Positions 34,253-46,439 of a stretch of DNA of 64,000 bases are shown in pieces. Origin of the DNA: Chenopodium formosanum. Lineage: Eukaryota > Streptophyta > Magnoliopsida > Caryophyllales > Amaranthaceae. Made by a program: the position numbers and the translations under genes. A model generated the notes under the pieces. That model was not told the origin of the DNA. It was given only the letters and a program-made list of their open reading frames with translations, and ran no database searches. Numbering within the stretch: the first letter of the stretch is position 1; each line of letters opens with the position of its first letter. Location: contig CM044860.1 in the NCBI GenBank assembly GCA_024500155.1, forward strand, positions 3,394,501 through 3,458,500, given 5' to 3'.

Positions 34253-37200
34253 TTTTAAAAAAAAAAAAAAAAAAAATTCAGTTTTTGAAAAATTATTTCA
34301 GGATAATTACGAATTATTTTGAGATAAAATCGGTTTTATTTTGGATAAGTTAAAATATTTTGAAAATATGATCTTTTATTTTAAAAGATAAAATTGGTTT
34401 TATTTGGATAAAATCTTTTATTTTAGGATAAAATCAAATATTCAATAGTTGTTATATTTGATATTATCCATATTTAAGTTGTTAAATTGGTAATTATCCT
34501 AAATTAAAGTGGTTAATTATGGATAAGAATGATTAGGATATTCTGAGCATATTCCAAAAGGATAATAATTGATTTAAATAATGTGATTATCCCATAATTA
34601 TTTTTGGATATAATTGATTTAAAATATTGTGATTGGCAAGTAATTAGGATAGAATTCCTAAATTATTTAGGATAATCATGGAAAATAAATATGATTTATA
34701 TTCCATAATTTCAAATAAGATTTGATTCTATCTCATACCTAAATTAAAATATATGATATTTTATAATTGGTTATGATTAATATATGATATTATCTAATTA
34801 CAGTAATTAATTAAAAATATGAGATATTTATAGCCATGTTTCCTTCATTATGATCATCAGATGTTGTAGTTTAGGAAAGCATGATGAGTGATTTATTATA
34901 TGGCACTTTATAATATATGATATTGTTTATTGCTATATATAGACTAGTATGGCCCATAGATTCTAAAATACGATCTGCGCATCGTGATGTATTTTGTAAT
35001 CTAAATACGGTCTGCGTACCGTTGAGTATTTTTGTAATTTATTTTATTTAAGAAGTAGATAGAATAGAATAAAATTACAGGTTGCAATTGATCCAAAAGC
35101 CAATGAAGTGAAGGCCCAATGGAGCAAGATGGATGAGATCCATGAAGATCCAAGTGGGAGCATTTTACTTTATTAGTTTTCTTAGGATTAAGGGGCCATA
35201 CTATGTCATGTTTTATTGCATTAGTAGATTATGCATGTTTAGGTTTATTTATGTTGCTTGATGATGCGCTAGAGTTCACTATACAATCACAACATAATAA
35301 ATCTAGATCCCAGAAATATTGATACAGCTTTCCCAATTAAAAACCCGACGAAAACCTTGATCGTTTGTGATGGGTCGGCCTCAGCAGAGCATCATAATAT
35401 ATCTTGGGGAAGTGGGGGTAGGACCGCATATCTACACTTTTAATTGGTTATATTCAACAAGGTTACCTAAACCGTTTAGAACCTTGAAGCTAAGAGTAAT
35501 AATTAAACATGCGATGGTTAATTATTCAACCAAGAATTACAAGAGTTGTAATCAATAAAGAGTTTACTCACCTTGAAAATGTAATGGTTGATGGCAGGGC
35601 CTCAGTCCGGTTAATTATTGCACGAATAAAGGATCTTGGAATCACTTAATTCAAGATGGGATCAATTAAATTGAATAGAGTGTTTTAAAGTTACCAATTT
35701 AATTTGCTTTTGGTACTTTAAATTTAATAAACATAATTGAATTTTGCGTTTACTTATAAGTAACATGTCGTTCTAATTTTATTATTATATATAATCTCCT
35801 CGATTGAAAATAAAGTTGAGAAACGTTCTCAAAAGGTTTAAAAGATAATCCATAAACCTATATTCCAATTTTGCTAAGATTGTTCTAAAAGGCAAGTTTT
35901 AGAAATTCATGTCACATGTCTAAGGTTGGTTTTATTCAAAATGTTTGAGTAAAATACCAACACATCTTCATTTTGAAAAATGTTTCAAGGGACATAATGA
36001 GATGAGAGGTACAATCCCTCAAAAGACAAGTGTACAAGTCCAATAAAATCTCTTATCTTCAATATGATTGAATATAAGAAAGTGATTGGAAATCTCTATG
36101 ATCAAAAGTTGATCAAATAACAGTATTCTTCATCTACTTTATATAGAGTTTAATACTTGATTAAACTCAAATATAAATAATGATAGAATAAACTTAGCAG
36201 AATCATGAAAAGTACTTAAACAAGTTAAGCAAAGTATCATTTTGAACCTAAGAGAAATGTTCTAAGTGGCTCAAACGGGAAAGGTTTAGGAATATATGAG
36301 GATTGCATTAAGAAGTTATAGGCCAAGAAATGCAAACAAGTTGCTACTTCTCAAACCTAGAACTACTTACATGCTAAAAGTTGTTATGAACAACAAATGT
36401 TTCAAATTAAATGGACCAACTCCAATTGATTAGAAACTACCTCATATAATTGGAAGGTAAAGAATGGAAATGTTCCAATTTAAGAATTATATCATAGAAA
36501 TTGATTTAGCATATTGCTACTTCTTGGACATATGATGTCTTGTTTAGATCATTCATTGCACAATGTGATTGAACTAAAGGAAGAAGTTATTGCTAAAGGA
36601 GAAATAAATCTACAAGTTTAGAAGCAAATGTTGCAACTTCACAAGTAGAATCTACAAGTCTGGAAGCAAAAGTTGCAACTTTACAAGTAGAACCAGTATT
36701 CCACTAATAATTGGCTAGAATTAAATAAATGTTATTCATTCTTGCCATTATCAAAACACCATTCAATGATTAGTAATGACTAAACATCGAAGATTCAAAA
36801 CGTGGAATAAATGTTATTCTATGCTTCTTTGAGTTATAATGTGTTTTGAATTGCTAAATAGGTTTAAAAATTCTATATGATAGACATAATTAAACAATTT
36901 CTATATATATAAACTGTCTCTAATATGTCAATTAATTCGAATGAAAATGAAAATTGCATGCGGAAGATCCGAAGGGATGGACTTTCAATATCATTAGATT
37001 ATGAATCTATTGATATATGTAATTTACATTCTAATTTGAAATTATGACTAAGTCACCATTAGAGAAATGATGATGAGAACTCAAGGTCGAATACATATCA
37101 ATGTAAGAAACCAAAGGTTCAAAGGCTAGAGACAGACAACGAAATTTCATTTGTGATACGATCACTACTTATGCTTAATTGAAGCATGGAAGTGTAGATT

Positions 37201-38269
37201 TTGAAAAGTTCAAAATTTTCAGTATGAAGTTCAGTATCAACTTGACAAGATAATGATTACGCTACAATATGATTGTAATTGTGGAAATTTTAAGTCGAGA
37301 CATGATTGGCAACACATTCAAAGTATTGCGATATGATCGTAATAATGAGAATTTAAGCCAAGACATTGATAAACATCCAATAGTTGTGAAATTGTTTTAC
37401 AACAAACTCCGAAAGAAAACCTTGTGAAGTGTTTACGAAGGAAGTTATCAATCTATATAAGATATATTTTGATAATGGATGTAAATTACCTATCTTCCAA
37501 CCATTGTTCAAGGGATATACTTTTAAAATAAGCTACAAAACTAAACAAACTACATACGTCAAATCAAATGTAGCAAAGGCTTCATATGAGATATGGATAA
37601 GAAAAGTTCTTATTAAATCTTTCTACAAAGCAAGGAATAAAACATGTATTAAACCGTTTGATGCACGTTCGATTCCTATATAGAGCACGGGGTACTACTA
37701 CACAACCATACTTAGCACAAAATGTTTGTTGCTCAAGTAGGTGCCCTTATGGAAATTGTTCCAAAAGGTCAAGTGGGAGTAGTGTAAATCTCGAAAGAGT
37801 TCGAGAAAAGCAACAAACAAACATGGTTCAAAACCATGGTTGGTTCACCCTATGCTAAATATGCCTCCCTAAAAGGCAAGTGGGAGTATAAGAATCTTGA
37901 AAAGTTCGAGAGTCTTGAAAGAGTTCAAGAAAAGTGACTTCGAAAATCTTGAAGAAATTCGAGAAGTTATCGAATAAAAGCAACAATATGAGCATGATTC
38001 ACCTCATGTTACAAATGACAACGCGTGGTCTCATTATGTGTAATGGGATTAATAACCATGTGTCGAAGGTAGTACATTCCAAGTGCACATCCTCTATTGT
38101 CGTTTCTCATTGAAAACTAAACAAAGTTGTTGTATGAGTTTCAATTGTTGCATCAAACCCACAATGATGACTAGCATATGTAAAACTTAGCCAAAGAAAT
38201 ATGATTTCATAATGACTAAGAGTTCTAAAATATTTATTTTGGAACATCATGATTATGCAAGTAATAAAG

Positions 38270-39160
38270 ATGATTTGACAAGTTATGACTCCAAGTGGTT
38301 TAAAACCATGAAATCTAAAATAGATTCTAACTCTGTAAGCAAGTGTATGACACTTGAATAATTTGCCTAAATTGGGTGAAACCCAATATAAGCAAAGCAG
38401 ACAAGAAAGAAAATGTTTTCTAACTAAAGCAAAGACTTGTTGAAGGATTCAACTAATTCATAGTATGACTATGACTACGATGAAACCTTTACATTAGTCA
38501 TGTTGCAAAGATCTATTAAAGATATTTAGTGATTTCTACCTTATAAGATTTGGTAGATGGATTTCAAAACACTTTCTCGAAATTGTTCATGAAATAAGAT
38601 TTGTATATGATACAATCAAAAGTTTGGAGATCCAATAATCCTAGGGATGCATATAAGATCAATAATGGATTGAAGTTAGCATCAGGGAGTTAATGTTCTT
38701 AATTTTGTGAGTTAATCAAATCGTTTGATGTTCTCGTAAAATGAAGAAAAGGTCTTGTATATACAAGATGTTTAGTGGGAGCTATGAAGTCTTCTTGGTC
38801 TAGTACAGAATGCAATTATTGAAGGATCAAGTAATGGCTAATGCATTTTATATGAAAATCTTGAAGAAGAAGATGAGTACATTTGGGATTCAAGATCTAT
38901 ATACATAGGTCTCGAAGGATGTTTGAGTTTTGGTTAAGAAGCTTATATTGATAAGATTCTTATAAGGTTCAACATTATATTGAAAAGAGTTTCAATCCCA
39001 TGTGACATGGCACGTTGATTAACGATTCAATACCTTGAGAAAGGTTGATGAAATTTAGATTTTGAGTGATGATACTTATGCAATTTGCAAAGGATGCATC
39101 ATGCATGCCATGGACTATACTCGTCTATTTGATTCACGTGTTTTAAAGAACAAGTGAAGA
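38270..39160 (+). pseudogene. Decayed copia reverse transcriptase of the nested element
   Basis: Interrupted fragments in the plus-strand order of copia pol. A piece reads DSKWFKTMKSKID around 38290. DYDYDETFTLVMLQRSIKDI is at 38468-38527, corresponding to the YDETF motif of copia reverse transcriptases. Recognisable but broken stretches follow to about 39130. Stops and frameshifts are dense, so no protein is expected. Confidence 0.65.
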
Positions 39161-40223
39161 TAGATTTCAATCGAAATCCAATGTGATGTTGGAATACAAA
39201 TTAGAAATTCCAAAGTTCCTTGCGAAAGGGCGAAGGAAAATTATTAGTGTATGGAGATGAAAATGATTATAAGATTTAGAAATTGCAAAGTTCATGTTTA
39301 TGAGAATGTCTCATGAACTCTACTTATAAAACCCCTTCCATGACCAAGGTATGAAAGTCATGCTAAGGTTCTTGGATTGAAGCAAGTTATGTAATTTTAG
39401 TTGTGTATGTTTTGAGAAAGTATATTACAAAAGTAAATACATTAGCTTGCAGAACTATGTTTATCAATTGAAACAAAGTTTCAATCTTATTTGATCGTGG
39501 TTTCAAGATTAAATAAAATGTCCAAAATAATTATGGATTGATGGGCTCATCAGGTTATCTATCAGATAGAGACCTGGTGTATGAAACCCCACAGGTGAAC
39601 AAAATCCACATATTATTTAAGTTCCTAGTTCGAAATCATTAAAGTGGACATAAATGATTTCAATGAATGGACTAGCATGTAAGATTGATTGGATAGCTCG
39701 GTTTCATGGGCTATAGGAGCATAGTGATAAGGCTCGGTCAATCACATGGATATGCATGAATGATGCAGGATCGAACTATAGACCTACTTTGAAGTTCAAG
39801 TATAGAACTTCCGGATATATTAGTGGATTCCTTTGACATGAGTGGAACACTGATTCTATTCAATGACTGTTTTGACTGTGGTACATTCAAACGTCTTGCC
39901 GTAAATGGGGATTATAAAGGATGTTTCCCGGTCACTTCATGAATTGAGTGGGAGCTTTGGTTGCCACAAGATTGGATAGAGTCTACCTATTAAATTAGGA
40001 ATGTGTCATGTTTTGGCCTCTTGAAGAGGGAGAATTCAGAAAATGCATGGCCATGCTCAAATGTGTTACATAATAACCATTTGTTTTGTAATTCTAACTC
40101 AGATTTCAAGAAATGATTTGTAGATTAATATTGACTACATAAGATGCAATCATATTATCAAATCGACACAAAATGACTTAAGGAATTTGAATATTGCGCA
40201 CTTGTCTCAGACAAGTGGGAGAT

Positions 40224-41009
40224 TGAAGGAATTATGTCTTCGATAAGTGCAATTACTAGGTATATCAAGGATCACTATTATGGAGATAATAAGTTCATTC
40301 TATTGGGGCGTCATCCTCTATTGCTAGACTATGAGAGATGATCTTTGGGCTAGTAAAATGGTCCAAAGCCCTTTAGAATGGATCCTATATTGGTCACACA
40401 CAAGGGTATTGGGTTAAGCAAGTAAGAGGCCCATTAATGGGCCTCATGAGCAATTAACTAATCATGAATTGGATTGGGCTAGCATAGTTAGATTGGAATT
40501 AGGTTTTGGGCTTTTGACATGGGCTCTTATTTAGAGATGAGATCTATAAATAAGATCCATGCCTAGGGCTTGCATGAAGTAGTCATAATTCACACACTGT
40601 GAATTTTGACATCAATGCAACCAATCCCAAAACCCTAATCTTCTCTCCAACTCACGGCCCTCATCCTCCCCTCACGTCCGTACGGCCGGCCACCCCTTGG
40701 TGGCGCGTGTGGTGGTTATCGTGGTGGTTCTTGGTTAGTATGTCTCTCCTCTCCGTTGAAGGTTGATTGAAGCGTTCAGTCACGACTAACTAGCATTAGT
40801 GGAGGTCTTAACTTGTGCCCGTGGACCAAGTAGAGGAATCACGCTTGGGGTTCTTTATCTCCCTTTGTTCTTGCTCGATCGCACGTGGAATCACGCTTCA
40901 AAGGTACGATTATTTGTGCTTTATGTGTTATGCATTAGATCCTTGGATTAGGTACTATATGAATATGATTCATGTTATTTCCGCTGCGTAGTACCTATAA
41001 ATCCCTACA
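40224..41009 (+). repeat. 3' LTR of the nested element
   Basis: 786 bp, preceded by the purine tract CAAGTGGGAGAT. It pairs with 32661-33446 and is followed by the target repeat CAAAC. Confidence 0.93.
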
Positions 41010-41088
41010 CAAACGACCCACAAGACGCCGATACATTTCGGAGTCCGCAATAGGTGGTGCCCCTGACTTTGCCAGAGTGTGGTTTTGC

Positions 41089-44000
41089 TCAATTGGAGTA
41101 CCTGCCGGGCGTGCGTGCCCCTAATAAACCAGACTCTGCAATAATATCAAGCGTATATTTCTGTTGGCACAGAAATATGCCTTCCGGACTACGGGCAACC
41201 TCAATACCAAGAAAGTATTTCAACACACCCAAATCTTTCATATGAAAACAATCACTCAAATACGCCTTAAAATCAGAAATCACAGAAGCAGAATTGCCAG
41301 AAATCAATAAATCATCAACATACACCAGAACACTAAGATGGACATTCCCTTGATTCAGAGTAAATAGAGAATAATCAGAATATGACTGTTTAAAGCCATA
41401 CCTTTTGAGTGACCCTGCAAGTTTGGCAAACCAGCAGCGAGGTGCCTGACGAAGACCATAAAGCGATTTCTGAAGACGAAAAACCATTCCTGGTTTGCTA
41501 CCAAGAAACCCAGGAGGTGGCTTCATATATACCTCCTCATCAAGATCACCATGAAGAAAGGCGTTATGAACATCCATTTGATGCAATTCCCAATTTTTCG
41601 CAGCCGCAACCGTTAAGAAAGTTCGAAGTGTAACCATTTTAGCCACAGGAGCAAACGTCTCATTATAATCAATGCCCTCAACCTGATGATTGCCAAATAT
41701 GACCAGACGAGCCTTTAATCGTTCAACTGTACCATCAGAATTGTACTTGATTTTATAGACCCATCTGCAACCAAGAGCCTTCTTCCCCGGAGGTAATTGA
41801 GCCATCACCCAAGTCTGATTGTCTTCCAATGCTGCAATTTCTTTTTGCATTGCTTCTCTCCACCCTGCATCTTTCATAGCCTCTTTGAAATTACGAGGCT
41901 CAGTCCCTGCAATTACAGCTGCAAGAAATATACGGTGTCGCAGGGAAAAATTTTCACAATTCACATAATGTGCTATAGGATAGGGAGTACCTGAGGAGCA
42001 TGGAGAAGATGAACTAGGAGGACTCGTCGCTTGTACAGTATGTGCCACATAATTTTTATGCCACCCAGGGGGGTGTCTTTCTCGATTGTCGCGCCCAAGC
42101 TCAAGAACATTTGGTTCGGCTGTTGTGGCAGCACCATTTCCCGCCACAACCGAACCGCCAGCAGCCATGGAGCTGCTCTGACCCTCACTGCCAGCCGCAG
42201 CAGCAGCAGCAGCAGGGGAGACCACACCCTGGCTGCGGCTGCTGCATTCTGTCACAGGGAAGCTGCCAGCAGCAGCAGCAGCAGGGGACACCACACCCTG
42301 GCTGCGGCTGCTGCAATCTGCCACAGGGGAGCTGCGGTGTGAGCTGCCAGCAGCGTCCCCCACATCCAAGGCAGCAGCTGCCCCTCCCAACGCACCATGC
42401 ATTGTGCTGTCATCATGGGCATGAGCACTCTCACTATCCTCCAACACCGTCTCCAAGTCATCCAAGAAGTCAAAATCAACCCCTTGGTCATTCTCACTCA
42501 AAGATGTCAATACCACATTATTTTCGGATGCTTGAGTTAAAGAATCATCACTAGCAAAGGGAAACTCATTCTCAAAAAATTTCACATCGCGAGATACAAA
42601 TATGTCACCCGTGTCAATGTCATAAAGCTTCCAACCCTTTTTCCCATGGGGATAGCCCACAAAAACACATTTTCGACTCCTAGGGGCAAACTTATCTCCC
42701 TTAGCTTTCTGATTATGTGCAAAGCAGAGAGAACCAAAGACTCGTAACTCATCAAAGCTAGGTTCTTTCCCGAATAAAATCTCATATGGTGTTTTGTTTT
42801 GCAGTAAACGAGATGGAGTACGATTGATTAAATAAACCGCCCTAAGAATACACTCACCCCAAAAACCAACAGGTAAATTCCCTTGAAACATCAAAGCACG
42901 CCCCACATTCAATATATGTTGATGTTTGCGCTCAACATGCCCATTTTGTTGAGGTGTCCCAACACAAGAAGTTTGGAAAATAATGCCATGTTCGTTAAAA
43001 TAAGGAAGCATGCAATTAAATTCAGTTCCGTTGTCACTCCTTACTATTTTAACAGATTTTTCAAATTGGCGCTCAATCATAGCAAAGAAGGATAAAAAAA
43101 CGGAATAAACTTCTGTTTTAGAATTCAACAAATAAACCCAAACACCTCTTGAATAATCATCAACTAAAGTCAAAAAATAGTGTGCACCACAAGTGGAAGG
43201 AGTTTTATACGACCCCCACAAATCACAATGTATCAACTCAAAAAGTTGACTAGCTCTACTATCACTATTAGGAAAAACATCCCTAGACTGTTTAGCTTGA
43301 GGACACACTACGCAAGCTTTATTTAAATGTTTCTTATCAGAACTACTACCAATTGCAGGAACTAACTTGACAACTCTATCAGACGGATGCCCAAGTCTTC
43401 TATGCCACAGCTCAAAATCCGACAGTTGAGGAGCTTGCACCGCACATACTGTAGGAATCCGTCGAAAGTAATAGAGTCCATCCTTCCGTTCACTGGCTCC
43501 AATCAGGCTCCCCGAATGTTGGTCCTGTATAGCACATAAAGAATTAGTGAAACGAACAAAACAATTTGAGTCATCAATCATTTTTGACACCGATATTAAA
43601 TTGCATTTTAATTGTGGAACAAAAAGAACATGCTCCAAGATTAAGTCATCGGCCAAACAAACACGGCCTTCCTTGAAAGCCACTGCTTGTTCACCATTAG
43701 GAAGACCCACGGGACAAGGTGAGATCATACACACATCCACTAAGCAAGATTCGTTCCCAGTCACATGATGAGAAGCCCCCGTATCTATAATCCAGGACGA
43801 AGACGACTCACCTTGCATTCGGTCTTTTGAATTGTCGTTTACCAAATTTAGCAGGGCCCGAACATCCTCGGGCTTGAGGTCTGCCAAGGAGACGTTGTCC
43901 TCACCTGCCTGTGAAGGTGTGGTGAGAACATTAGCGCGCACAACAGCTGGAGCAGGGGCAGCAACCTTAGACTGAGCAGCAGCAGGTTTCGAGGACTGTC

Positions 44001-44898
44001 GCGAGCTGCTAGCACCCCCCCTACGTTGCTTCAATTCGAACCACCATTCCGGATAACCGTGAAGGTCAAAACAACCCTCATTGTCATGACCCGATTTTTG
44101 GCAGTGGGTGCAAAACAATTTGGTTTTATCTCGGCGATTAATATTCCCTTTCCCACGCATTGATGGTACAGCAAATACGTGAGCATCCTTGGGTTTCTCC
44201 TTCTCTGCCTTCCCCTTAGCAATACCACGAGACTCCTCCTCTTGAAGGAGAGCCTGGTATGCGCGATTTAAATCAGCTGGAGGCTGCTGGGATAGCAAGT
44301 TCGTACGCACAGCAGCATACTTGCTATCATCAAGGCCAATCAAGAATTGATGAAGCACCTCTTCTTCCCTATCCTTAGCAATTTTGCCCGCAACATTGCA
44401 CTCGCATTTGCCACATTCGCAACCATGAAGGGGCTTGAGTCTCGTGAGATCATCAAACAAGCCCATCAGAGTTGTGTAATAGTCAGAGATCGACACACCA
44501 TCGATCTGTTTACAATCAATTATTTTCGACCGAAGCTGTTGAAGCCGAGGTCCACTAGAGATGCAATATCTCTGTTCAAGGTAATCCCAGAGGCGTTTTG
44601 CCTCATCAAAATACGGCAGAGAAGCCGCAATTTTAGGGTCCATAGACCGTAATATCCAAGAGACTAGCATTGAATTCACCGTATCCCAATCCAACAATTT
44701 CGCTTTCTCAGTAGGTTTGTGGATTGTGCCATCGACAAATCCGAATTTCCGACGAGATCGAAGGGACAAAGTGATAGCCCGTGACCAAGCCAAGTAGTTG
44801 TCTCCAATCAAGACCACGTGAGTGATCAAATTTCCCGGTTGATCATTGGCTCCAAGGTAAAACGGAGAAGAAGGGTCAAGCTTCCCGTCACCAGACAT
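41089..44898 (-). pseudogene. Copia gag-pol frame, 1269 codons, 3' end broken
   Basis: From ATG at 44898: a gag domain; a zinc knuckle CTHCQKSGHDNEGC at residues 263-276; a protease with IIDTGASHH at 371-379; an integrase with its HHCC zinc site, the acidic residues in IHCDLWG and VRSDNGTEF, and VERKHQHIL; then a reverse transcriptase with WVYKIKYNSDGTVERLKARL, QMDVHNAFLHGDL and the catalytic YVDDLLISG. Gag and pol share one frame, usual for copia. The frame ends early after GLLGARTPGRYSN. A 4-bp tandem duplication near 41115-41130 shifts out of the RNase H frame, which can still be read in another phase down to 41015. Between integrase and reverse transcriptase lies a duplicated alanine-rich linker. 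The element is not autonomous as it stands. Confidence 0.93.
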
Positions 44899-44924
44899 GA
44901 TTGTCGATCAAACAGGTGAAGATT

Positions 44925-44948
44925 TTTTTTTTTTTTTTTTTTTTTTTT
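44925..44948 (-). repeat. A-tract in the copia leader
   Basis: A T24 run on the plus strand, meaning the copia transcript has an A24 tract between its primer-binding site and the gag ATG. Confidence 0.75.
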
Positions 44949-44989
44949 CCAGTTTTTAGGGTTTTTGGAGTGTTTTGGCTCCGATACTA

Positions 44990-45105
44990 TGTCAAGAATG
45001 TGAATCCTTAGTTTGTGTATTACGTATAAGGGTATATTTATACAACCTAAGATCGGGCTAAAACATAAGCCCAATAGAAGCTAAATACATAAGCCTAGCT
45101 CAACA
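44990..45105 (-). repeat. 5' LTR of the copia element
   Basis: 116 bp. Its outer border runs directly into AGGTGGCAAAGTTACTT, the right copy of the target-site repeat. The inner side continues into the primer-binding region. Confidence 0.9.
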
Positions 45106-45122
45106 AGGTGGCAAAGTTACTT

Positions 45123-46380
45123 AAAGTAAAATCATATGAACTATCTCCGTTATCCTTTTTTAATTTAGGGTAAACTAAATCTTTTCTCTCACATCCTTAA
45201 CTACTATTTCTAATTAACCTCCCTTTTCTTTCAGAGAAAAAAAAAAAAACTAATAATGCAAGGATTAATCTCTAGATGTTTCCCCTCTAATCCTCATCTT
45301 GCATCCAAACTAATATTAGACAACCTCTTTATTCTTATCTATTTTCCCTTATCCCCTAAACAAACTTCATCTAGAATGTATCATGTTGTATTATTATATT
45401 GCTGTTGTAATTTTTGAGAAAAGAGAGATACGACATACTTTTTTAAGTTTTAAGTATAATATTATACCTAATATTACCTATTCTATTTACGACACAATAA
45501 TTACGAAATTAAAGATTGTATATACCACAAAAAGTGAAACAAATTATACGAAATGCGAATTTGATGGCCATTTCTAGCCAAGTACGCTTGAACGTGGAAT
45601 ATCAAAGTATAAAGGTTCCCTTGACTAATAAATACAATATCAACAAGCATTATTTAATTCAATCAGTGTATTAGTAGAAATTTATACCGTACCAAGTATT
45701 TCATGACCTCAATGTTGTGACTTGTAATATCAAAATGCACAAAATAGAGTATATTGTCATATAAAGTTGTATCAAAATAAATCTTATAGAGTTGGATAAG
45801 AGTGAGACACTAAACGTTGTACTTAATACAATGTACGGAGAATTTATTATAGTCATTAATTATTAATCATCCTTTTTTTTAGGCCAAATCATCCTTATTA
45901 AAATCAAGTCAGATTAATTCCCAATATTAAAAAATTTAAACATATCATATCAGAAAAAATCAATTCAAACCTCCAAAAATTCAGAACGTAACACATTAAC
46001 GCGACATTCAAATTGAAAAGGACACAAGCCTAAATACTTGGTTGAGGAAAGAAGCGCTAGCTAATAAAGGTCCCGTTTTATCCCTTTTCCTTTCCCTTCC
46101 TCCTAACATAAAGGGAGATTGGGAGAAGAAGTTTAAAAAAAAATTAAATAAAAAAAAATAATACAGTAATTTAAAAAAATAAAAAATAAAAAATAAAAAA
46201 ATCTCGTCAACTCTAATGTTATACGGAGTACAAATAATCCATTCCTACAAAAACTCTCACTCCAACCATCATTCGTCGTCTTCCTTTCCACCCTTTTCCT
46301 CTTCATTTCTTCTCCCTCCTTTTCCTCAACAAATTTCCTCCTAATTCCCAACAAAACCCTAATCATGTCCCCAATTCTCT
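45123..46380. other. Intergenic and promoter region of the At1g01500-like gene
   Basis: AT-rich, becoming C/T-rich from about 46240 to 46439, which is probably the 5' untranslated leader of the gene starting at 46440. No other gene is seen. Confidence 0.5.
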
Positions 46381-46439
46381 CTCAATAATCCACAATTTCC
46401 CCCAATTAAATCCACCCCAATTTCGTTTCATCTTCTACA

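Larger units (their letters stand above)
32661..41009 (+). mobile_element. Nested LTR retrotransposon, young but coding-dead
   Basis: LTRs at 32661-33446 and 40224-41009, each 786 bp, both TGAAGGAATT...ATCCCTACA. By eye they differ at three positions. A perfect 5-bp target duplication CAAAC lies at 32656-32660 and 41010-41014. The primer-binding site TGGTATCAATTAG starts at 33448 and the purine tract AAGTGGGAGAT lies just before 40224. The 6.8-kb interior has no long frame. Traces of a copia reverse transcriptase remain, notably DYDYDETFTLVMLQRSIKDI encoded at 38468-38527. The element must have been moved by proteins supplied from elsewhere. Confidence 0.93.
32189..45105 (-). mobile_element. 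Ty1/copia retrotransposon, interrupted by a younger element
   Basis: Minus-strand element with short 116-bp LTRs at 44990-45105 (5') and 32189-32304 (3'), both TGTTGAG...TTGACA, differing at two positions. The primer-binding region next to the 5' LTR reads AGTATCGGAGCC. The purine tract next to the 3' LTR is GAGGGGGGGGG (minus strand, near 32305-32316). One long gag-pol frame covers 41089-44898. The remaining RNase H piece is at 32313-32600, because an 8.3-kb element sits in between at 32661-41009. Without that insertion and its duplication the copia element is about 4.56 kb. Directly bordering bases AGATG (left) and AGGTG (right) may be an imperfect 5-bp target duplication. Confidence 0.92.

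Noticed and set aside
33958..34353. Overlapping frames on both strands in the GC-rich island
   Set aside because: Open in several phases only because of base composition. No domain, no plausible start context, and they run into A-tracts read as polylysine.
41973..42554. Plus- and minus-strand frames with long Gln, Ser or Leu runs
   Set aside because: Alternate-phase readings of the GCAGCAGC repeat inside the copia pol frame.
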